A DNA stretch of 64,000 bases, taken from contig JAIOJX010000006.1 of the NCBI GenBank assembly GCA_022376925.1, positions 61,403,394 through 61,467,393 of the forward strand, read 5' to 3'. Positions 1 through 12,864 of this stretch are shown here, piece by piece (positions within the stretch are counted from its first letter, which is position 1; the number at the start of each line of letters is the position of its first letter). Position numbers and translations under genes: made by a program. The notes under the pieces were generated by a model. That model searched no databases. It saw only the letters and a program-made list of their open reading frames with translations, and was not told the DNA's origin. Source of the stretch: Tragulus kanchil (taxonomy: Eukaryota > Chordata > Mammalia > Artiodactyla > Tragulidae).

Positions 1-1507
1 TCTGAATTAATTAAAATAGTGCCTGGAAAAATAGATCCTGGGCAAGGTCCTTACTTGGACTATTTCATTGAAAGCAATTTTTAGCTAAGACATGTGTTGA
101 GGGTGAGGAGGAGGACAGTGTATGGGTAATGGGAAGGAATAGATTCGTCCTGGAAGGATTTTTATAGGGTTACGTAGCCAAGATTAGTGTGTTGTATTGC
201 TTAGTGCAGCTGGAGGAGAATAGTGGATACAGGAAGATAGGAAATATTTCTCTAGAGGATAGTGGTAGATAGGAGAAAATTTTACATTTAGTACATAGAG
301 GGAGGAATCAGTGGCAAAGAGGAAAGAAAATTAGAAGTTTCCAATAATTAAAATTTTAAAAAAATTAAAAATGAAAAATGAAAAAAAAGAAATTAAAAAT
401 TAAAAAGGGTAGAAAAACTTAATAAGAAGACACACACACACACACACACACACAACCAAACCTGACCGATCAAACAAATAAACAGAGCCATCCACAACAA
501 ATAAACAAACAAAAAAAGCTAAATACTGTCCCTAGTTTTTATCCTCTCATCTGTCTGGTGGAAGCCAATCTGCTTTTGATGGTGTTGTCTTGATGATGTA
601 GCCTTTCCCTTACAACACCGGTTGCTATGGTTTCTGTTTTTGCTTTCAGCCAAATAAGGCGTTGCTGCAAGCTCAGGTGCTGGCCGGGGTGGCTGCCTGA
701 TCCCAGTCCGTCAGGCGAGGGGCCACAGCATGCACAGTCCCATGTTTGAGGAGTGCGCCTCAGCTCTACCAGGCACCCACCGGTAACCTCAAATACCTGC
801 CCTTCTCCCAGCTTCCTCCGCTGCGGGTGTAGCTATGGGGGTGCACGGACTCCTCTGCCACTTGTGTGCGCACACTGCCAGTTACGCGTCCAAGTCCCAA
901 AGGCAGACACAAGCTTTCCCATCAGGCTCGAGCCTGGTCCCTGGTCAGCAATCTGCGGGTGACTTCCCCTCTCCGCTGAGCAAGTCCCTCACTAGGAGTG
1001 TTTGAACTCACCCGGTGCCAGGCGGAAAGTCGCGATTTTCGCCCAGCCAAGCGGCGCGTTTTTCGCGCTGAGCGCTCCCTTCCGGCTCCAGGTCTCTAGA
1101 CAGCACTCTGCGGAGAACTTCCCAATTGCATTCAGCCTGGCCCTGCTCCAGTATCCTATCTTCACAGTGTCTTAATTTCTGCCAGCTATCGGGCCGGATT
1201 CTTGGAATTTTTGCACTGAGCGCTGCCCTCTCTTCCCCGATGGTCCACTCTGGCCCCCTTTTAGGGCACTCGTTAGCATGCTCTCTGTTGGTCCAGTCTG
1301 GCGTAGGGGTTAGGATAGAGGGTTCTCAGTACAGCAGCTCCAGGAAAGTTCTGGCCATTCCCTCTTCGACCCTCGCTGACTCAAGGAGTGCTTCTGTCAT
1401 CTAGCAGCTGGTTTGTTGGTGGTGTTTCAGTTCTTGATTAGTTTTGGTGATTCTGTTGGGGAGCTGGTGAAATCTTCCCTTCATTCCTCCACCATCTTGG
1501 CTCCCCC
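1..1507 (-). mobile_element. LINE-1 5' UTR (minus strand, continues beyond left edge)
   Basis: The right end reads CACCATCTTGGCTCCCCCTC on the plus strand, the reverse complement of a typical L1 5' start (GGAGCCAAGATGG). From about 560 to 1500 the DNA is GC-rich with clustered CpG, as in ruminant L1 5' UTRs. The A-rich part at 300-540 resembles the inner 5' UTR of the other L1 in this window (31500-32100). The two 5' UTRs differ clearly, so this is probably another subfamily. No ORF1 is reached. The short open frames at 753-962 and 1126-1404 have no L1 protein similarity and are taken as chance. Confidence 0.8.
430..454. repeat. (AC)n microsatellite
   Basis: About 12 uninterrupted AC units inside the A-rich part of the L1 5' UTR. 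Confidence 0.95.
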
Positions 1508-2785
1508 TCTCTGTGTTTATGTCTCAATGAAGTAAAATTTGAAAAAAAAAATAACATGGAATATGAAATACTCAGTGGTTTTTCTTAAAGGTTTCTGCAC
1601 TGAACTGGACAAGGATGCCACACTTAGGTAATCAAAATGACTCTAATGATTGTGCATAATCTTCATTTTTTAGGAGAATTTGATTTATTGCCAGTCACAT
1701 AAAAAATCATTTAAGAATACCCTTTAACTTGATTAAATATGATCGTATCCTCATTTATCTTTATGTTTGTTCCAAATCAGTTCCAAATTTATCAGATAAG
1801 AGTTTAATCACAGTGGAGTGAGGTGGATATCATACAACCACTTTGGTTTAGATGTATTATGTCAGTTAATTCCATCATTAAATTGTAAAGCTTCAGGAAT
1901 CCAAAGAGGGTATTGAAAACATATATATATATATTTATATATTTAATGTCTATTTGATTCCTTAAGAAAAGTTGTCAGGGAGAGTGAGAAAGAGAGAGAG
2001 AAGAAAGAGACAAAAAGAAAGAGATGAAGATAGTGGAGAAAGAGAAAGTAACCTAAAGAATTCAGAGTTGCCAAATTGATGTGTATAATAAAAATGAGTA
2101 GGACACAAAAAGAAAGTCAGAAAATGTCCCCTGTGTTTCATGTCAGAGACAAATGTTTGCAGATTTTTGAATGAAGGCAGGAGATTGGGAATGATGAACT
2201 AGCGGGTTTGTGAGAAATAGAGAAAGGGATAGATAATTAGAACTTTCACTAAAAATTAATTAGATCACCTCTGACATTTTGCAACATGCTTTTAACATAA
2301 AGCTTAGAGATATTTCTCAACTATTTTTATTTGCTAGACCAGTATTTATTGCACTTAAGTTTAAAACAGTGACTAAACCATGAAGATCTTGATTTTAAAA
2401 CAAGTTTCTATGCTATTATTATTCAAGCTTTACCTTCTTGTTTTATTTTCTTTTTATTTGCTGAAAATAAATCATTCTCCAGCAATACCTTTTGCCATAA
2501 AATCTTTGAGAAATAGAATTGTAGTCTCCCCAGAGTCTGGTGTAAAAATAATGGAGAAAACTTCTCCCTAAGGTACATTATAATAAATTGAACCAACCAT
2601 TGATTCACAATTCTAGGCTGTCAGGTGGCAACCTCCTGGGACATATTTTAGGAGCTAATCTTGTTGAAGACCCTGCTTAATTTTATTTCCTGAAAATATA
2701 AATGCAATTCTTCAAACTAACATATCTCCAATATTTCATCTTTATTATTTGAGAGGATAATAATAACAATGCAATGCAAATACTT
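1508..2785. other. Unassigned AT-rich sequence
   Basis: No gene or element recognised. It holds an AT-dinucleotide stretch at about 1921-1945 and a GA-rich purine tract at about 1980-2050. Short open frames near 2380-2608 overlap on both strands and look like chance. Confidence 0.5.
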
Positions 2786-3010
2786 AGGCTTCCAAGGTGG
2801 CACTAGAGGTAAAGAGCCTGCCTGCTAATGAAGGAGACATAAAAGAAAAGGATTTGATCCCTGGATCAGGAAGATACCCTAACAAAGGAAATGGCAACCC
2901 ATTCCAGCACTGTTCCCTGAAGACATCTATAAATAAAGGAGCCTGGTGGGCTACAGTTCATAGGGTTTCAAAGAGTCAGACGCGACTTAGAGTCTTAACT
3001 CTGAATACAA
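2786..3010 (+). mobile_element. Bov-tA SINE
   Basis: Diverged full-length copy. The tRNA-derived head (GGCTTCCAAGGTGGCACTAG) is followed by a GATCCCTGG B-box-like stretch, GGAAATGGCAACCCATTCCA, and the BovB-tail part ending CAAAGAGTCAGACGCGACTT. The open frame across it (2797-3039) is a SINE artefact. Confidence 0.85.
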
Positions 3011-3899
3011 ACACACTTTTGCCACACATGACTGTATAGATTACTTAATTATCCTATTCAATTCTAAAATCTACCCTCTAAGCAAGAAGTAAAGACATGA
3101 ACACATTTCCATCAAGAAGGGGATTAAAGGAAACTTGTAAAGTAAAATGAAAAATTTGTGAATAATATCACATTCTACCCAACAATATTCAAATAATAAT
3201 TAATGTAAAGCTTAAGTGACATGCTTAACTATAACTGTTGACTTTCATTAATTCAAGATGAATATTTACTTGATGAAAATAATATAGCAGAAATAATCCA
3301 GGACAATGAGAAAAGGCAGGAGAGAAATTCTTCAGCCATAAAATGTGCTTCACAGTTTACCATCAATAAAGGATGAGCTCATTTTTCAGTAAGGACATTT
3401 TCAGAATGACATGCGCTAAAATCTCATCTATCCCAATTTGTAAGAAACAATTTATCCCTTCATCCCTGGATATTCATTGTCATTTTCTTTCCCTGTGTTT
3501 TTTTGCCTTTTTTTTTTTTTTTTTTAACAAACTAAGACCCAAAATAGAGTCATCTCAGAAAGGTTTTCATGCCTTAGAACATTATTACCATCATTTTTTT
3601 AAAACTAAAAGTTAAGTTTAATTTAAACTTGATTTTTTTTTTTAACTCGCAGTAGTGTCTATTGAAGCAAAAGTTGGTCAAGCATCACAGAGGTTTCATT
3701 GTATAGTCGATGCCAACAGGAATCTTTGCACGAAGTAGATGGGGAGATATGCAATCAACAGAAATAATTTCTAATCGTTCATATTCATATTTTACTAGCT
3801 GAATGAGTTTCCCTGGAAGTTTTTGTAAGGTTTATTATTTAAAGGACAGGAAAAAAGAACAAGAAGAAAGATGATAATGAGGAGGAGAATATTTACTCA
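3011..3899. other. Unassigned AT-rich sequence
   Basis: No element or gene recognised. T homopolymers occur at about 3509-3525 and 3632-3642. Confidence 0.5.
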
Positions 3900-4095
3900 G
3901 TGTTGCTTAGTCTCTAAGTCACATGTAACTCTTTTATAATATAAAATGAAGCCTGCCTGGTTTCTCTGTCCATAGGATTTTCCAGGTAGGAATACTAGAG
4001 TGTGTTTCCACTCCCTTCTCCAGGGGCTCTTCCCAATCCAGAGATCAAACTTGCATCCCTTTATTGCTGGCAGTTTCTTTACTGCTTAGTCACCT
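3900..4095 (-). mobile_element. Bov-tA SINE, minus orientation
   Basis: Reads as the reverse complement of Bov-tA: GTTGCTTAGTCTCTAAGTCA at the tail side, then TCTGTCCATAGGATTTTCCA and CTCCAGGGGCTCTTCCCAAT. It is heavily diverged, and the head side is poorly kept. Confidence 0.75.
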
Positions 4096-4815
4096 GTAAA
4101 GGAGAAATACCTTATGAGAGAGAAAGAGAGGACTTTTTGACTTCCCAACTCAACCCAGTCTTACAGGTCTTCATAGAACTAGGTTTCCTTAATTAGAATA
4201 AATAGAATCTATAAAAATACACCTATAAAATCATGGCCTTTCATTGCTTGTTATGAGTTCTTCAGTGGAATTTAAGTTACCTCAAAATGCGTGCATGGTT
4301 TTGTTTTCTATTACAGTTTCTTAGCCTAGACTGTGAAAACAATTACTTTCTTTATCCACCTCAAGTTAGAACTATAGATCTATTTTGAGATTCTAAAAAG
4401 AACATGGCAATGGGAAAGAAATTCTAGTCTACTCATGTTTCCCAACAAATAGGTGTCTAAAGAACCTTTAAACCAGAAATAAAAAAAAAAGAGAGTGAAG
4501 AATTATAAATTTTCTAATGGCAAACTACAAAGTGATATTGTTACACTTGAAAAAAAAGCACTTGCTGCTACAGGGAACATACATTTTTTTTTTAAATCAC
4601 TTTTAAGTTCTGGTAAATTGGGAGTAAAAATTCATAATGTAAATTTTATATAAATAGTTAATTTATATAAATAATTTATACAATAATTGTAGAAAATTCT
4701 AGCTTCACTTTTTGAAACCCTCTGTAACTTTCCCCAAATATTGTGATCTATGATTTGTTGAATTTACAGATGCAGAATCTGTGGATACAAAGGCTGACCG
4801 TGCTTTGACAGTTAA
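4096..4815. other. Unassigned AT-rich sequence
   Basis: Nothing recognised. Low GC, short A and T runs, no convincing open frame. Confidence 0.5.
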
Positions 4816-6296
4816 ATAAAAATAAACAAACAAAAATGGATTAAATACTTAAATTTAAGTACAGAAACCATAAAACTCACAGAAAAGAATATAGGCAGAA
4901 CATTTCTTGAAAAAATCATAGAAATATCTCTTTCGATCCATCTCTTAAGATAAAAGAAATAAAATAAAAATAAACAGATATGACCTATTAAATTTAAAAA
5001 ACTTTTGCAAAGCAAAGGAAACCACCATCAATTGAAAATAAAACCTATAATCTGAGAGAAAATATTTGCAGATGATATAACCAACAAGGGGTTATTATTT
5101 TAATAAACAGAAGCAGTTATCTTATAATATACACCATGGGCAGATGTCCTGATTGAACATATTTCCAAAGAAGACACACAGATGACTAGCACACACATGA
5201 AAACATGCATCTCAATGATGCTAGTTATTAGAGCATTGAAGATTACAACAGCAATGAAATATTGCATCATATTTTTCAGAATGAGAGTACAGGTAACAAA
5301 TGCTGGCAAGGATATTTTAAAAAGTGAACTCTTGTACACTGCTGGTGGGAATATAAGTTGATTTAACCACTGTGGAATACTGTATACAGTTTTAAAAATT
5401 AAAAAAAGAACTATTATATGATCCATAAACTTCACACCTGCAAATGCATTTGAATAAAATTCCAACACTAATTCAATGAGCATGCTGGTACAGCTGTGGA
5501 AACATATGTACAAGCAGTATATTAGAAAAAGTTCAGACCTCAGTCTGCAGCCAACATGAAATGAGCCCACATAGGTCCACATGCTTGACACTTTCCATTT
5601 TAAGGGGCAAGTGTCCCAGTGTGGTAGAAGAGAACACCCTCAATCAATGGCAACAGAGACAGTTCAGGCCAGACCCTCATGACTTCTGCTCCAACAATTT
5701 AAGAGCTAGTTGCCTATGTGTGGTGGGATGAGGGACTATTAATTATTTAGAGATTTCTGTATTGCTGTCTAGTTATGTAATGAGAGAAAACCTTTTGTAA
5801 TTTAAACAGACAAAAAAATCCCAATGCTCAAAGAAAATACATGGGTGGTGAATTATCACTTGAAAAAATGAAAGACATGGAAACAACCCAAATATCCATT
5901 TATATATACATGGACAGAAAAGATGTGATATGTATACATGTATATACATATATATGTATAATGGAATATTTACTCAGCTATAAAAACAAGGAAATTTTGC
6001 CATTTGCTTCAAGACTGATGGACTTAGAGAATACTATGCTTAGCAAAGTAGTCGGAGAAAGTCAAATATGGTATGACATCACTTATATGTGAAACCTAAA
6101 TAATAAAACAAGTGTATATAGCAAAATAGAAACAAATTCACAGATATAAAAACAAAGCATTGATTACCAGCATGCAGAGGAAATAGGAAAGCTAGGAATA
6201 TGGGATTAAGATATAAAAACTGTTAAGTATAAAATAGGTAGAACTATTGTATATAAAAAGCAACAAGGATATAATTTATAGCACGGGGAATTATAG
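4816..6296 (+). mobile_element. Old LINE-1 3' portion, part 1 (split by BovB)
   Basis: Follows the usual L1 ORF2-end/3' UTR order: a region resembling AAAACTTTTGCAAAGCAAAGGAAACC (4999 onward), TTTCCAAAGAAGACACACAG (5161), CTGGCAAGG (5301), CCCAAATATCCATTTATATA (5887), AATGGAATATTTACTCAGCTATAAAAA (about 5959), and an ending near TATAGCACGGGGAATTATAG. Many stops make it dead. The 163-aa minus-strand frame at 5100-5591 is its antisense shadow. The element resumes at about 10396, after the BovB. Confidence 0.8.
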
Positions 6297-8091
6297 GCAT
6301 TCAGTTCAGTTCACTCCCTCAGTCATTTACAACTCTTTGCAACCCCATGCACTGTGCCAAGCCAGGCATCCTTGTTTATCAACATCTACCAGAGCTTGTT
6401 AAAACTCATGTCCATTGACTCGGCGATGCCATCTGAATGATATCATCCAGATATCTCAACTTCTGTCGTCCCCCTTTTCGTTCCACCTTCTATTTTCACC
6501 ACCAAAAGGGTCTTTTCTAAAGAGTTGTCTCTTCATATCAGGTGGCCAAAGTATTGGTACTTCAGCGTCAGAATCATTCCTTCCAATGAATACTCAAGGT
6601 TGATTTCTTTTAGGGTTGACTAGTTTGATCTCCTGGCAGTCCAAGGGACTCTCAAGAGTCTTCTCCAACACCACAGTTCAAAGGCATCAATTCTTCCTTA
6701 TGATGCAATTCTCACATCCATATATGACTACTGGGAAAAGCATAGTTTTAATTACACAGACCTTTGTCAAAGTGAAAAAACGTCAAAGTGATGTCTCTGT
6801 TTTTTAATACGCTGTCTAGGTTTGTTATAGCTTTTCTTCTAAGGAGCAAATGTCTTTTAACTTCATGGCAGCAGTCACCATCCACTGTGATTTTAGAGCC
6901 CAAGAAAATAAGTCTGTCACTTTTTCCATTGTTCAACCATCTATTTGCCATGAAGTGATGAGACTGGATGTCATGATCTTGGTTCTTTGAATATTGAGTT
7001 TTAATCCAGCTTTTATGTATATACATATATATGTATAATGGAATATTTACTCAGCTATAAAAACAAGGAAATTTTGCCATTTGCTTCAAGACTGATGGAC
7101 TTAGAGAATACTATGCTTAGCAAAGTAGTCGGAGAAAGTCAAATATGGTATGACATCACTTATATGTGAAACCTAAATAATAAAACAAGTGTATATAGCA
7201 AAATAGAAACAAATTCACAGATATAAAAACAAAGCATTGATTACCAGCATGCAGAGGAAATAGGAAAGCTAGGAATATGGGATTAAGATATAAAAACTGT
7301 TAAGTATAAAATAGGTAGAACTATTGTATATAAAAAGCAACAAGGATATAATTTATAGCACGGGGAATTATAGGCATTCAGTTCAGTTCACTCCCTCAGT
7401 CATTTACAACTCTTTGCAACCCCACGCACTGTGCCAAGCCAGGCATCCTTGTTTATCAACATCTACCAGAGCTTGTTAAAACTCATGTCCATTGACTCGG
7501 CGATGCCATCTGAATGATATCATCCAGATATCTCAACTTCTGTCGTCCCCTTCTCGTTCCACCTTCTATTTTTCACCACCAAAAGGGTCTTTTCTAAAGA
7601 GTTGTCTCTTCATATCAGGTGGCCAAAGTATTGGTACTTCAGCGTCAGAATCATTCCTTCCAATGAATACTCAAGGTTGATTTCTTTTAGGGTTGACTAG
7701 TTTGATCTCCTGGCAGTCCAAGGGACTCTCAAGAGTCTTCTCCAACACCACAGTTCAAAGGCATCAATTCTTCCTTATGATGCAATTCTCACATCCATAT
7801 ATGACTACTGGGAAAAGCATAGTTTTAATTACACAGACCTTTGTCAAAGTGAAAAAACGTCAAAGTGATGTCTCTGTTTTTTAATACGCTGTCTAGGTTT
7901 GTTATAGCTTTTCTTCTAAGGAGCAAATGTCTTTTAACTTCATGGCAGCAGTCACCATCCACTGTGATTTTAGAGCCCAAGAAAATAAGTCTGTCACTTT
8001 TTCCATTGTTCAACCATCTATTTGCCATGAAGTGATGAGACTGGATGTCATGATCTTGGTTCTTTGAATATTGAGTTTTAATCCAGCTTTT
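5938..8091 (+). repeat. Direct duplication A (offset 1077)
   Basis: Copy 1 is 5938-7014 and copy 2 is 7015-8091. The joint fuses BovB (CCAGCTTTT) back to the old L1 (ATGTATATACATATATATG), so the unit straddles the L1/BovB boundary. Copies are nearly identical; the few differences include indels near 6475/7553. Confidence 0.97.
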
Positions 8092-10395
8092 TCACTTTAC
8101 TCTTCCATCTTCATTAAGAGGCTCTTTAGTTCCTCTTCACTTTCTGCCATTAGGGTGGTGTAATCTCCTTAACTGAGGTTATCAATATTTCTCCCAGCAA
8201 TGTTAATTCTAGTTTGTGCTTCATCCAGGCTGGCATTTTGTATGATGTACTCTGCATAGAAGTTAAATAAGCATGGTGACTAAATGCAGTCTTGACATAC
8301 CCTATTCCCAATTTGGAACCAGTCAGTTGTTCCATAACCAGTTCTAACTGTTGCTTCTTGTCCTGCATACAGGTCTCTCAGGAGGCAGGCATTGTGGTCT
8401 GGTATTCCCATATTTTCAGAATTTTCCATAGTTTGCTGTCATCCACGCAGTCAAAGACTTTAGCATGGTAAATGAGGCATCAATAGATGCGTTTCTGTAA
8501 TTCCCTTGTTCTGTCTATGATCCAAATTATGGTGGCAATCTGATCTCTGATTCCCCTGCCTTTTCTGAATCCAACTTGTACATTTGGAAGTTCTTGGTTC
8601 ACATACTGTTGAAGCCTAGCTTGGTAGTTGTTGAACATTACTTTGCTAGTGTGTCAAATGAGTGCAATGGTGCAGCAATCTGAAAAATTTTGGCATCTCC
8701 TTATTTTGAGATTGGAATGAAAACTGATCATTTCCAGTCCTGAGGCCATTGCTGAACTTTCCAAATTTGCTGGCACATTAAGTATATCACTTTTCCAGCA
8801 TCATCTTTTAATATTTGAAATAGCTCAGAAGGAATTCCTACTCAAGGTTGATTTCTTTTAGGGTTGACTAGTTTGATCTCCTGGCAGTCCAAGGGACTCT
8901 CAAGAGTCTTCTCCAACACCACAGTTCAAAGGCATCAATTCTTCCTTATGATGCAATTCTCACATCCATATATGACTACTGGGAAAAGCATAGTTTTAAT
9001 TACACAGACCTTTGTCAAAGTGAAAAAACGTCAAAGTGATGTCTCTGTTTTTTAATACGCTGTCTAGGTTTGTTATAGCTTTTCTTCTAAGGAGCAAATG
9101 TCTTTTAACTTCATGGCAGCAGTCACCATCCACTGTGATTTTAGAGCCCAAGAAAATAAGTCTGTCACTTTTTCCATTGTTCAACCATCTATTTGCCATG
9201 AAGTGATGAGACTGGATGTCATGATCTTGGTTCTTTGAATATTGAGTTTTAATCCAGCTTTTTCACTTTACTCTTCCATCTTCATTAAGAGGCTCTTTAG
9301 TTCCTCTTCACTTTCTGCCATTAGGGTGGTGTAATCTCCTTAACTGAGGTTATCAATATTTCTCCCAGCAATGTTAATTCTAGTTTGTGCTTCATCCAGG
9401 CTGGCATTTTGTATGATGTACTCTGCATAGAAGTTAAATAAGCATGGTGACTAAATGCAGTCTTGACATACCCTATTCCCAATTTGGAACCAGTCAGTTG
9501 TTCCATAACCAGTTCTAACTGTTGCTTCTTGTCCTGCATACAGGTCTCTCAGGAGGCAGGCATTGTGGTCTGGTATTCCCATATTTTTCAGAATTTTCCA
9601 TAGTTTGCTGTCATCCACGCAGTCAAAGACTTTAGCATGGTAAATGAGGCATCAATAGATGCGTTTCTGTAATTCCCTTGTTCTGTCTATGATCCAAATT
9701 ATGGTGGCAATCTGATCTCTGATTCCCCTGCCTTTTCTGAATCCAACTTGTACATTTGGAAGTTCTTGGTTCACATACTGTTGAAGCCTAGCTTGGTAGT
9801 TGTTGAACATTACTTTGCTAGTGTGTCAAATGAGTGCAATGGTGCAGCAATCTGAAAAATTTTTGGCATCTCCTTATTTTGAGATTGGAATGAAAACTGA
9901 TCATTTCCAGTCCTGAGGCCATTGCTGAACTTTCCAAATTTGCTGGCACATTAAGTATATCACTTTTCCAGCATCATCTTTTAATATTTGAAATAGCTCA
10001 GAAGGAATTCCATCACCTTCAGGATCACTGTTCATAACAATGCTTCCTAGGGCCCATTTGACTTCACATTCTAAGATGTCTGGCTCTAGATGAATTATCA
10101 CATCATTGAGATCATCCGGGTCATTAAGATCCTAATTGTATTGTTCTTCTGTGTATTCTTTCCACATCTTCTTAATATCTTCTGTTTCTGTTAGGTCTAT
10201 ACTCTTTCTGCCCTTTATTGTGCCTATCTTTGCATGAAATACTCCCTTGGTATCTTAATTTTTTTGTAGTCATCTCTAGTCTTCCCCATTCTATTGTTTC
10301 CTCTTTTTCTTTGCATTGGTCACTTAAAAAGGTTTTTGTGTCTCTCCTTGCTATTATTTGGAACACTGCATTTAGATGGATGTATCTTTCCTACT
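6297..10395 (-). mobile_element. BovB (RTE) LINE, 5'-truncated, inflated by two false duplications
   Basis: The BovB 3' end (reverse complement) starts at TTCAGTTCAGTTCACTCCCT and runs through reverse-transcriptase-derived sequence to the internal BovB region at about 10330-10390. Short minus-strand frames such as 7825-8028, 8150-8368 and 9901-10101 keep BovB RT/C-terminal residues (GSKITVDGDCCHE; KWALGSI near the 5' side) but stops separate them. With the two duplications removed the element is only about 1.85 kb, so it is strongly 5'-truncated. The segment 7015-7373 inside this span is a duplicated piece of the flanking old L1, not BovB. Confidence 0.85.
7668..10011 (+). repeat. Direct duplication B (offset 1171-1173)
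   Basis: Copy 1 is 7668-8838 and copy 2 is 8839-10011. The joint is GGAATTCC|TACTCAAGG. It overlaps duplication A, so part of the BovB is present three times (for example 6616, 7693 and 8864). Offset drift comes from single-base homopolymer indels. Confidence 0.97.
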
Positions 10396-10520
10396 AAATT
10401 TTGCCTTTCAATAACTTTTATGTGGTGTATTCTCTAAAAATACCAAATCACTATCTTGTACACCTGCAACTAATACAGTACTGTAACTCAATTATACAAT
10501 TAAAAAATTGGAAATCTACT
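10396..10520 (+). mobile_element. Old LINE-1 3' end, part 2
   Basis: Contains TATCTTGTACACCTGCAACT, CAGTACTGTAACTCAATTAT and ACAATTAAAAAAT, the usual terminal part of an older L1 3' UTR. It continues the element left at 6296, so the BovB inserted into this L1. Confidence 0.75.
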
Positions 10521-10794
10521 TTTATAGTATGGCTACAAATGATAAACTTAATAAATCTAGGCTTTCTATTATCAGAGAACTCATCCTATCTAAATGACTA
10601 TCTTTAATCCATCAGTACCTATGCTATGTCTCACCAAATTAGTAAGAAAAGACTTTCTAAAATTTGTGATCCAGTGGAACAGAGGCTTTTCTTTTTCCTT
10701 TACAACTGTGACTTGATTCCTCTTTTCACTAGGCATTTTTATCTGGTGGACAGTGGAAATTGTATAAGCACAGTATTTTGAAAGCATTTCAAAC

Positions 10795-11345
10795 TAAAAA
10801 TAGCAACTACTACTAGGGGCTGAATAAATTTCCCTCCATCAGAAAAACAACAACAACAAAAAAAATGTCCACATCCTTGTTACCAGAACCTGTGAATACA
10901 TTTAGTCACATGGCAATAGGGACTTTACAAGTGTGATTAACAGTCTTGAGATACAGAGTTATAATTTCCCAGGAAGGCTTAATTATGTACTCAAGTGGGT
11001 AGTTACAAGAAGGTTGCAAGAGGGTCAAAATCAGAAAAGGTGAAATAACAAGAGAAAAATTGGGAAAGAATGAGAGAGTTAAAGATTCTATCATTGTCAG
11101 CATTGAAGATGAAAGAAAGAGTCATGAGCTAAGGGATATAGATGACCTCAAGAAAGTGGTAAAGACAATATGTTCTCCCCTAATGTCCCCAAGAGTAACC
11201 TGCCTGGATGAAACCATGTTTTCAGCCCAGCGAGCTTATCTGGGGACATGTGAACTCCAGAAGTGTGAGTGATTAAAGTGCATTGTTTTAAAACACTAAG
11301 GTTGTGATAATTTGTTGGAGCAACTTAGAAAACTGATGTACCCAC
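10795..11345 (+). mobile_element. ERVL/MaLR-like LTR, copy 1
   Basis: Keeps the phrases typical of mammalian MLT/MST-like LTRs: ATGTCCACATCCTTGTTACC, CACATGGCAATAGGGACTTT, and a terminal GTTTTAAAACACTAAGGTTG with a GTGATAATTTGTTGGAGCAA tail. Subfamily not assigned. The 70-aa frame at 11060-11272 is inside it and not a gene. Confidence 0.6.
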
Positions 11346-11856
11346 CCTATCATATTGTCCTCAGCAACCAATACCCAGTCTGGGAAAACAAAACGTATAA
11401 TCTACTTTGAGAAATAATTCTTCCTCATTCAGGAGGAGTATAGATGAATCATTGAAAAACAATGATATTAGTTCACATGTCACAGCATAAAAGTAGTGTA
11501 GTGCATACACACAGCACACACACAAAACATAATATGACAGCAAAAGTTTACAATTATACAATTAAAAAATTGGAAATCTACTTTTATAGTATGGCTACAA
11601 ATGATAAACTTAATAAATCTAGGCTTTCTATTATCAGAGAACTCATCCTATCTAAATGACTATCTTTAATCCATCAGTACCTATGCTATGTCTCACCAAA
11701 TTAGTAAGAAAAGACTTTCTAAAATTTGTGATCCAGTGGAACAGAGGCTTTTCTTTTTCCTTTACAACTGTGACTTGATTCCTCTTTTCACTAGGCATTT
11801 TTATCTGGTGGACAGTGGAAATTGTATAAGCACAGTATTTTGAAAGCATTTCAAAC

Positions 11857-12407
11857 TAAAAATAGCAACTACTACTAGGGGCTGAATAAATTTCCCTCCA
11901 TCAGAAAAACAACAACAACAAAAAAAATGTCCACATCCTTGTTACCAGAACCTGTGAATACATTTAGTCACATGGCAATAGGGACTTTACAAGTGTGATT
12001 AACAGTCTTGAGATACAGAGTTATAATTTCCCAGGAAGGCTTAATTATGTACTCAAGTGGGTAGTTACAAGAAGGTTGCAAGAGGGTCAAAATCAGAAAA
12101 GGTGAAATAACAAGAGAAAAATTGGGAAAGAATGAGAGAGTTAAAGATGCTATCATTGTCAGCATTGAAGATGAAAGAAAGAGTCATGAGCTAAGGGATA
12201 TAGATGACCTCAAGAAAGTGGTAAAGACAATATGTTCTCCCCTAATGTCCCCAAGAGTAACCTGCCTGGATGAAACCATGTTTTCAGCCCAGCGAGCTTA
12301 TCTGGGGACATGTGAACTCCAGAAGTGTGAGTGATTAAAGTGCATTGTTTTAAAACACTAAGGTTGTGATAATTTGTTGGAGCAACTTAGAAAACTGATG
12401 TACCCAC
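11857..12407 (+). mobile_element. ERVL/MaLR-like LTR, copy 2 (duplicate)
   Basis: Second copy of the LTR at 10795-11345, carried by duplication C. Very probably not an independent insertion. Confidence 0.6.
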
Positions 12408-12864
12408 CCTATCATATTGTCCTCAGCAACCAATACCCAGTCTGGGAAAACAAAACGTATAATCTACTTTGAGAAATAATTCTTCCTCATTCAGGAGGAG
12501 TATAGATGAATCATTGAAAAACAATGATATTAGTTCACATGTCACAGCATAAAAGTAGTGTAGTGCATACACACAGCACACACACAAAACATAATATGAC
12601 AGCCATGTTTATAGATGTATATCATTATAAATATGAGAAATAGCCTTTGAATGTCCATGCTTATGTCAAGATGTAAATTCATTGGAGCACAAAAATATTC
12701 TCAGTCTCTAAGTTTTTCCAGACCTTAGGAAACTAAAGTTTCTCAAGGAAATTAAGTTTCCTTAAAACAAGTCTTGCATAAATCTGAAAAATACAATCTC
12801 TGCTTCCTGCATCATGCTCATGTGAAGCTTGACAATAAATGCCATGGACAGAATACATCTGTAG
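12408..12864. other. Unassigned sequence
   Basis: Tail of duplication C followed by AT-rich sequence with no recognised element or gene. Confidence 0.5.

Larger units (their letters stand above)
10489..12603 (+). repeat. Direct duplication C (offset 1062)
   Basis: Copy 1 is 10489-11541 plus about 9 bp of unmatched filler (AAAAGTTTA). Copy 2 is 11551-12603. The copies differ at a single noticed base near 11090/12150 (T/G). Confidence 0.97.

Noticed and set aside
5100..5591. A 163-aa minus-strand open frame
   Set aside because: Antisense shadow of an old plus-strand L1; hydrophobic because the sense strand is A-rich.
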